From Chloroflexota bacterium (GTDB lineage: Bacteria > Chloroflexota > Anaerolineae > Aggregatilineales > Phototrophicaceae), in NCBI GenBank assembly GCA_011523545.1, contig WTGN01000004.1, forward strand, positions 1 to 54,161: DNA of 54,161 nt. The letters run 5' to 3'. A program made the position numbers and the translations under genes. How positions within the stretch are numbered: the first letter of the stretch is position 1; every line of letters begins with the position of its first letter. Below are positions 49,712 through 54,161 of the stretch, piece after piece. The notes beneath the pieces were generated by a model, which did not search any database, was not told where the DNA came from, and saw nothing but the letters and a program-made list of their open reading frames with translations.

Positions 49712-50386
49712 ATGCGCGCGCGCAACGGAGCGAGTTTCAACTCTCATTCGCAGACTTCCGCCCTGCCAGCTTATTTCTTCAGCGAATTGCTGCCGGCGAT
49801 TGATGACCTGGCCGAGCTCAAACTGACCATATTCGCATTGGCGTCGTTGCAGCAAAAGGAAGGCGATTATCGTTATTTGCGTTATGGCGAATTCGCCGCC
49901 GATGCGCATCTGATGGCCGGGCTGGCGACAGTGGATGCGTCGATGACAGCGCCGGAAGCGCTTAAGCGCGCGCTGCAAAAGGCGACTGAGCGCGGGACGC
50001 TGCTGGTCGCGGCGGTCAAGGTCGAAGACGAGGCGAAGCGCTACTACATGGCTGCTGACGCGAGCGGGCGGGCGCTTCATCAGCGGATTGAAGCGGGCGA
50101 ATGGCGGCCGGCCGCCGCTGGCGAGATTGAGTTGCTGCCGGCGCGCCCGTCAATATACGGGCTTTACGAAGAAAACATTGGTGTCTTGACGCCCATGATC
50201 GCTGAAGCAATCAAGGACGCGGAGGCCACCTATCCGCAAGATTGGATTGAAGAGGCGATGCGCCTGTCAGTCGAAGGCAACAAGCGCAATTGGCGCTATA
50301 TTCGTGCGATTCTAGTAAGATGGCAGCAGGAAGGACGGGGCGGTGAAACACGTGGGCGACGTGTTAGACGGCGAAAGCCATACTGA
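49712..50386 (+). CDS. DnaD-like replication initiation protein
   Basis: 224 residues, ATG 49712, five bases after dnaB. The C-terminal DnaD/DnaB2 domain is recognisable at about residues 148-215: IYGLYEENIGVLTPMIAEAI, then YPQDWIEEAMRLSVEGNKRN and WRYIRAILVRWQQEG, with the characteristic YIRAIL-xxW ending. The N-terminal half (YFFSELLPAIDDLAELKLTI) is a winged-helix-like segment that in Firmicutes mediates oligomerisation. In Bacillus, DnaD helps load the helicase together with DnaB and DnaI; here it sits between the helicase and a DnaI/DnaC-like loader. A basic tail RGRRVRRRKPY ends it. The next gene overlaps it by 44 bases. Confidence 0.82.
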   Translation: MRARNGASFNSHSQTSALPAYFFSELLPAIDDLAELKLTIFALASLQQKEGDYRYLRYGEFAADAHLMAGLATVDASMTAPEALKRALQKATERGTLLVAAVKVEDEAKRYYMAADASGRALHQRIEAGEWRPAAAGEIELLPARPSIYGLYEENIGVLTPMIAEAIKDAEATYPQDWIEEAMRLSVEGNKRNWRYIRAILVRWQQEGRGGETRGRRVRRRKPY

Positions 50387-51779
50387 GCAAGACAATGGGC
50401 GGCCCGCAGCGGCTTCATCAACAGGGGACCATGACGAAGTTGTGCAGGAATTCGTCTGCCATGACCCGATGAATCGCGACCTGCCCTGCCCGCTCTGTGA
50501 TGGCAAGGGCATATTTACCGTCGACGTACCGATAAGCGACCCGCGCTTCGGCAAATTTCAACGCTGCCCCAATCATCCAGTCGAGGACGATCGGGATATG
50601 CACGAGCGTCTTAGGCGATATGGCAACCTCGACGCATACCGGGACAAAACCTTTGACAATTTTAACATTGACCGCCTCGGCGGAAGTTATGCCCCCGACA
50701 ACATTAAGTCTCTACATAGCGCCAAGTCCGCTGCCGAAGGATATGCCAACAATCCAAATGGCCGCTGGCTTGTCTTGGAAGGGCCTTTTGGCTGTGGAAA
50801 GACGCACCTGGCTGTCGCTATTGCCAACACGCGCCTGGAATCGCTTGGTGAAAAAGTTGTCTTTATAACAGCGCCCGATCTCCTCGATATCTTGCGCGCC
50901 ACTTTCAGTCCCGATTCCGACGCTTCCTTTGATGCTTATTTTGAGCAAATCCGGCGCGTGCCTCTGCTGGTGCTGGATGACCTCGGTGTCGAAAATCCCA
51001 GCGGCTGGGCGAAGGAAAAGCTCTTCCAGCTGCTCAACTTCCGGCATGTCAACAGACATCCGACTGTGGTGACAACTAATACGCCATTCGATGACCTTGA
51101 CCCGCGCATCAGCAGCCGCATGATGCAGGGAGATATCGTCACGCACATTAAGATCAACGCGCCCGACTACCGGCGAGCGGCGCGTACACAATCGCTTGAT
51201 ATGCGCTTCAACGACTTAGGCCTGTATCAGCACATGCGCTTTGATTCATTCATAACTGACAGCCCTGACTCGAATGAACGCGCCAACCTGAAAACTGCAT
51301 TGGGCATTGCGCAAAAGTGGGCGCGCGATCCGCGCGGCTGGCTCTGCCTGATGGGGGACTATGGCGCCGGCAAAACTCACTTGGCCGCGTCTATTGCCAA
51401 TGACCTGCACGAACGCGGCGCTGATGTGATGCTCAAGCCTGTGCCCGACCTGCTCGATTACCTGCGTCAGGCATTTGATCGACAGACTGCTTCCCGCTTC
51501 GACAATCGCTTTCAGGATATCCTCGGCAGTCCTATTCTAATACTGGACGACCTGAGCCTGAGGAATGCCACATCCTGGTCAAAAGAAAAGCTGTTTCAGA
51601 TTATTGATTACCGTTACCTCTCTCGCAGCCCCACCGTCATTACCACAGCTGAAACCAAGCGGATGATGGACGACGACGCGCCCCGGCTCGCCACGCGCCT
51701 GTTTGACAAGCGGCTTTGCGAATGGTTTGACCTCGACCGCGTCCGCAGCTATATAGACCGCATGAACAGCCAAACCTGA
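50343..51779 (+). CDS. Helicase-loader-like protein with two DnaC/DnaI-type AAA+ modules
   Basis: 478 residues from GTG 50343 (AGGAAGGAC in front). DnaC/DnaI loaders are normally 245-310 residues with one AAA+ module. Here an N-terminal zinc-finger-like region (LPCPLCDGKG with RCPNHP) is followed by two modules. Module 1: Walker A GPFGCGKTHLA (K153), Walker B PLLVLDDLGVE, arginine region PRISSRMMQGD. Module 2: Walker A GDYGAGKTHLA (K344), Walker B PILILDDLSLR, PRLATRLFDKR. Both ATP sites look intact. Probably loads DnaB together with the DnaD-like protein. A covalent duplication of the loader is unusual. The next gene overlaps its stop by one base. Confidence 0.9.
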   Translation: MKHVGDVLDGESHTEQDNGRPAAASSTGDHDEVVQEFVCHDPMNRDLPCPLCDGKGIFTVDVPISDPRFGKFQRCPNHPVEDDRDMHERLRRYGNLDAYRDKTFDNFNIDRLGGSYAPDNIKSLHSAKSAAEGYANNPNGRWLVLEGPFGCGKTHLAVAIANTRLESLGEKVVFITAPDLLDILRATFSPDSDASFDAYFEQIRRVPLLVLDDLGVENPSGWAKEKLFQLLNFRHVNRHPTVVTTNTPFDDLDPRISSRMMQGDIVTHIKINAPDYRRAARTQSLDMRFNDLGLYQHMRFDSFITDSPDSNERANLKTALGIAQKWARDPRGWLCLMGDYGAGKTHLAASIANDLHERGADVMLKPVPDLLDYLRQAFDRQTASRFDNRFQDILGSPILILDDLSLRNATSWSKEKLFQIIDYRYLSRSPTVITTAETKRMMDDDAPRLATRLFDKRLCEWFDLDRVRSYIDRMNSQT

Positions 51780-52636
51780 TGCTGGGCGCGCGGCTGAAAA
51801 TCTCCGCTTGCGAGCGTCAGCACAGAAGCGCTTTGCTGGACCTCGCCCGACACAGCCCATGGACGCACAAACACCTCGATTGGCACAGCGCCGAGCAATG
51901 GCTCGATCGCGGCTTGGGTCATGTCGCGCTCGCCTGGCAGGGCGATGAACTGCTGGGTTATATCGGGCTGTCGCAGCCAATCGCCGGCTGGAGCTGGATC
52001 CGGCTGCTCGGCATCCGCGATGGCCGGATGCCTGGGCGTATCATCCGCGACTTATGGGTGGCGGCCGAAGCGCTCTGCGCCGCGCAGGGCATCGCCAACG
52101 TCCTGATTCTGATGATCACCAACTGGCTGCCGGCTTATTTTCGCGAGCTTGGTTTCAGCCATGCCGACGATATCATCACCATGAGCCAAATAGGCGGGGG
52201 TCTCCCGGCGGCGCCCGCGCCACCGCTGCAAATCCGAGCGGCGCATGACGAGGACCTGGACAGTATCCTTCGCATTGACCGCCTCGCCTTTGCCCCGCCC
52301 TGGCAGCTGACAAAATGGGATTTGTGGGGCGCGCGCCGCGACGCGTCAAGCATGACAGCGGCCGAACTGGATGGCAAGTTGATCGCTTACCAGCTTAGCA
52401 CGCGGCAAGACAATCTCGGCCATTTGGCGCGCCTGGCCGTGCATCCGGCATATCGCCGCCAAGGCATCGCCTCCGCTCTGCTGCAGCGCCTGCTTGTCGA
52501 TTTCAACAGGCGAAATCTGACTGAGCTCTCGGTCAACACGCAGTTGAGCAATCCGGGCTCGCAACGGCTTTATGAACGTTTCGGCTTTTACCGCAATGGC
52601 TACGATATCGAATTGTGGCGCAAGCAACTGATTTGA
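51779..52636 (+). CDS. GNAT-family N-acetyltransferase, two-domain
   Basis: 285 residues; ATG 51779 shares its A with the preceding TGA, so translation is coupled to the loader gene. The C-terminal half (about 150-285) is a clear GNAT domain: LQIRAAHDEDLDSILRIDRL, then LARLAVHPAYRRQGIASALL with the acetyl-CoA loop R-R-x-G-x-A, and NPGSQRLYERFGFYRNGYDI, which is RimI-like. The N-terminal half (HVALAWQGDELLGYIGLSQP, and YFRELGFSHADDIITM) looks like a degenerate second GNAT unit without the acetyl-CoA loop. The substrate may be a protein N-terminus or small molecule. Confidence 0.82.
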   Translation: MLGARLKISACERQHRSALLDLARHSPWTHKHLDWHSAEQWLDRGLGHVALAWQGDELLGYIGLSQPIAGWSWIRLLGIRDGRMPGRIIRDLWVAAEALCAAQGIANVLILMITNWLPAYFRELGFSHADDIITMSQIGGGLPAAPAPPLQIRAAHDEDLDSILRIDRLAFAPPWQLTKWDLWGARRDASSMTAAELDGKLIAYQLSTRQDNLGHLARLAVHPAYRRQGIASALLQRLLVDFNRRNLTELSVNTQLSNPGSQRLYERFGFYRNGYDIELWRKQLI

Positions 52637-52667
52637 CCGGCGCGACCAAGCTCTGAAGGAATGATAC

Positions 52668-53648
52668 ATGGCAACCATTTACCGAGAAGCGGACGCCAAT
52701 CTCAATGTCTTGAGCGGCAAGACCGTCGGCATCATCGGCTACGGCAATCTGGGGCGACCGGTGGCCAACAACTTGCGCGATTCGGGCGTCCGCTTGCTCG
52801 TTGGCCTGCGTGAAGATGAAACGCGGGAGCATGCGCGCGAGGACGGCTTCGAACCGCAAGACATCGAAAAAGTCATCCCGCGCTGTCATATCTTGATGTT
52901 GTTCCTGCCGGACGAAGTCGTGCCCGAAGTTTATTTGGAACTGATTTCGCCCTACCTGCAACGCGGGCATCTGCTGGTTTTCGCCAGCGGCTACAATATC
53001 GCCTTTGGTTTTGTGGAGCCGCCGCCCTTTGTCGATGTCGGCATGATCGCCCCGCGCACAATCGGCGCGGCGGTGCGCAGTCGTTATCTGGACGGCAGCG
53101 GCTTTTACAGCTTCGTCGGCGTCGGCCAGGACGCCACCGGCGGCACGCTCGAGACGCTTCTCGGGCTGGCCAAGGCGATGGGCAGCCTGGGGGCCGGCGC
53201 CATCGAAATCTCGATGGAGCATGAATCGCAGCTGGACCTCTTCGTGCAGCAAGCCATCTTGCCCGCCTTTCACCACGTCATGACGACCGCGGCCGAAGTG
53301 CTGCTGGAACAGGGTTATCCGCCGGAAGCGGTCATGCTGGATCTGGTCCTCAGCGGCGAATTTACCGATTATCTCTCGCGCGCTTCCCAGATGGGTTTGC
53401 TGCGCGCCTTGCGCCTGTCCTCATTGACCGGGCAATACGGCATATTCAGCCGCCTGAGCCGCTTCAAAGAACTGAAGCTGGAAGGCATGATGGAAGCGAC
53501 TCTCGACGAAATCCGCCGAGGCGATTTCGCCATCGAATGGTCGCGCGAATACGAGCAGGGTTATCCGCGGCTCGCGGGGCTGCTGCGCGCGCAGGAAGGC
53601 CAACACCTGTTCGCGCTGGAGCAGGGCACGCTCGAACGGCTGAAGTAA
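52668..53648 (+). CDS. Ketol-acid reductoisomerase-like protein with altered metal site
   Basis: 326 residues, ATG 52668 after GAAGGAATGATAC. The N-terminal Rossmann domain follows IlvC: TVGIIGYGNLGRPVANNLRD then SGVRLLVGLRED, and PDEVVPEVYLELISPYLQRG. The C-terminal knotted helical domain also aligns: LDLFVQQAILPAFHHV and GYPPEAVMLDLVLSGEFTDY. Of the four acidic metal ligands of true reductoisomerases (D190, E194, E226, E230 in the class I numbering I recall), D190 is kept, E194 is Q194, the third is D225 and the fourth is S229. Binding of two Mg ions is thus doubtful. It is not near other branched-chain amino acid genes. Probably a divergent NAD(P)-dependent reductase. Confidence 0.75.
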   Translation: MATIYREADANLNVLSGKTVGIIGYGNLGRPVANNLRDSGVRLLVGLREDETREHAREDGFEPQDIEKVIPRCHILMLFLPDEVVPEVYLELISPYLQRGHLLVFASGYNIAFGFVEPPPFVDVGMIAPRTIGAAVRSRYLDGSGFYSFVGVGQDATGGTLETLLGLAKAMGSLGAGAIEISMEHESQLDLFVQQAILPAFHHVMTTAAEVLLEQGYPPEAVMLDLVLSGEFTDYLSRASQMGLLRALRLSSLTGQYGIFSRLSRFKELKLEGMMEATLDEIRRGDFAIEWSREYEQGYPRLAGLLRAQEGQHLFALEQGTLERLK

Positions 53649-53682
53649 CCATGCAATCCCGGGCGAACGCTTCTTTTTTTGC

Positions 53683-53718
53683 CACCGAGGACAGCGAGCG
53701 CAAAGCGAACACAGCGGC
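53683..53718. repeat. 9-base tandem repeat, four units
   Basis: CACCGAGGA, CAGCGAGCG, CAAAGCGAA, CACAGCGGC: 4 x 9 bases, right after TTTTTTTGC. Same layout as 34917-34952. The rest of 53649-53945 holds one REP-like hairpin and no gene. Confidence 0.65.
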
Positions 53719-53728
53719 ATCGGAAACT

Positions 53729-53753
53729 GTAGGGGCGAGCCACTGGGTCGCCC
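53729..53753 (+). repeat. REP-like hairpin
   Basis: GTAG foot, arms GGGCGAGCC / GGGTCGCCC, loop ACT; one internal mismatch. Confidence 0.75.
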
Positions 53754-53945
53754 GTCGTAGCGAACATGAGCGATCTAAGGCGAAACTAGATTCGCCCCGG
53801 CAGCTGCCATCATGAGCCGGTCTATGTCCTTGAGCTCAGAAGTAAGAACTCTTGAAGTGATCACTCTCGCAACTTGCCAGCCTTTCGCCAACAGCGAGAT
53901 GCGCTAGAATGAAGCGCGTTTTCTCTGAGGGAAAGGGCCCCGTAA

Positions 53946-54161
53946 TTGATTGAGCAGACTAAAGCCGTGATCGCCGATATGGATGGTGTGCTTTGGCGTG
54001 GGCCGCAGCCGCTGCCAGGCATGCGTGAGTTCTTCAATCACCTTTTCGCGCGCGAACTGAACTTCGTGCTCGCCACCAACAACAGCAGCCGCACGCGTCA
54101 GGATTATGTCGACAAGCTGGCGGCGATGGGCGTGAACCGGGTTCAGCCTCATCATATCGTG
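53946..54161 (+). CDS. HAD-family phosphatase (NagD-like), partial
   Basis: The first 72 codons of a gene that runs off the right edge. Start TTG 53946 follows an in-frame stop and a GGGAAAGGG stretch; GTG 53967 is an alternative. The HAD nucleophile motif VIADMDGVLWRG (D11, D13) is near the N-terminus, followed by LPGMREFFNHLF and the motif II segment FVLATNNSSRTRQDYV, then LAAMGVNR. This pattern is that of the NagD/4-nitrophenylphosphatase branch (HAD-IIA), which dephosphorylates nucleotides or sugar phosphates. The cap domain and motif III lie outside the window. Confidence 0.85.
   Translation, partial: MIEQTKAVIADMDGVLWRGPQPLPGMREFFNHLFARELNFVLATNNSSRTRQDYVDKLAAMGVNRVQPHHIV

Overview
The window looks like chromosomal DNA of a Chloroflexota bacterium, probably near Anaerolineae. 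This is inference from gene content and style: moderately GC-rich DNA, substrate-binding proteins whose signal segments end in AQ or GQ, a LysM protein of the Anaerolineae type, a bifunctional-nuclease-domain protein, a DnaB/DnaD/DnaC-like replication cassette, and many GTAG-footed palindromic repeats between genes. No rRNA, tRNA, CRISPR array, phage gene or transposase gene was seen.

Layout. 1-3951: the end of a ribose-type sugar ABC operon (minus strand), a flavin-reductase-like protein, a VOC protein and a metallo-beta-lactamase-fold hydrolase. 3988-12227: a LacI-type regulator with two identical operator boxes, one filling the spacer of its own promoter, followed by a sugar ABC transporter without ATPase and two GH127/DUF1680 glycosidases. 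A proline-racemase-family enzyme with a Ser/Cys catalytic pair converges on the second glycosidase. Together these suggest uptake and breakdown of arabinosylated, hydroxyproline-rich plant glycans. 13413-17417: ComA-like barrel, RraA-like aldolase, RmlD-like reductase and a sulfatase. 17512-25540 (minus): PhyH oxygenase, a membrane protein and a five-gene Opp/Dpp-type transporter. 25780-34870: a sulfatase-fold protein with Thr in place of the formylglycine Cys, two paralogous Gfo/Idh/MocA oxidoreductases around a sulfotransferase, a sugar isomerase/epimerase, L-rhamnose isomerase and a rhamnulose-1-phosphate aldolase/dehydrogenase fusion. 35314-37545: a CopC-CopD protein carrying a cytochrome c domain that has lost its haem ligands. 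37938-44743: GlnRS, a LysM protein, and a tandem duplication of a nucleoside hydrolase / acyl-CoA dehydrogenase pair with one dehydrogenase truncated. 44864-47369: TIR protein, EcsC protein and a lipoprotein. 47683-54161: bifunctional nuclease, DnaB, a DnaD-like protein, a helicase-loader-like protein with two AAA+ modules, a GNAT protein, a ketol-acid-reductoisomerase-like protein and the start of a HAD phosphatase.

The most striking non-coding signal is a family of about twenty REP-like hairpins between 15992 and 53753: a GTAG-type foot, then an almost constant 9-bp stem, 3-nt loop, 9-bp stem. The stem base is conserved while the tip varies with compensating changes. Some copies carry a 19-bp nested insert, which is also found once inside a different G-rich repeat family. 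Repeat copies supply the stop codons and last residues of two neighbouring genes, and a G-rich repeat lies in frame inside the sulfotransferase gene. Strong hairpins or REPs sit at or beside the substrate-binding-protein genes of all three transporters, as in the known malE-malF case.

All calls were made by reading the sequence; no database search was run. Family assignments rest on motifs, and substrate assignments are inference.
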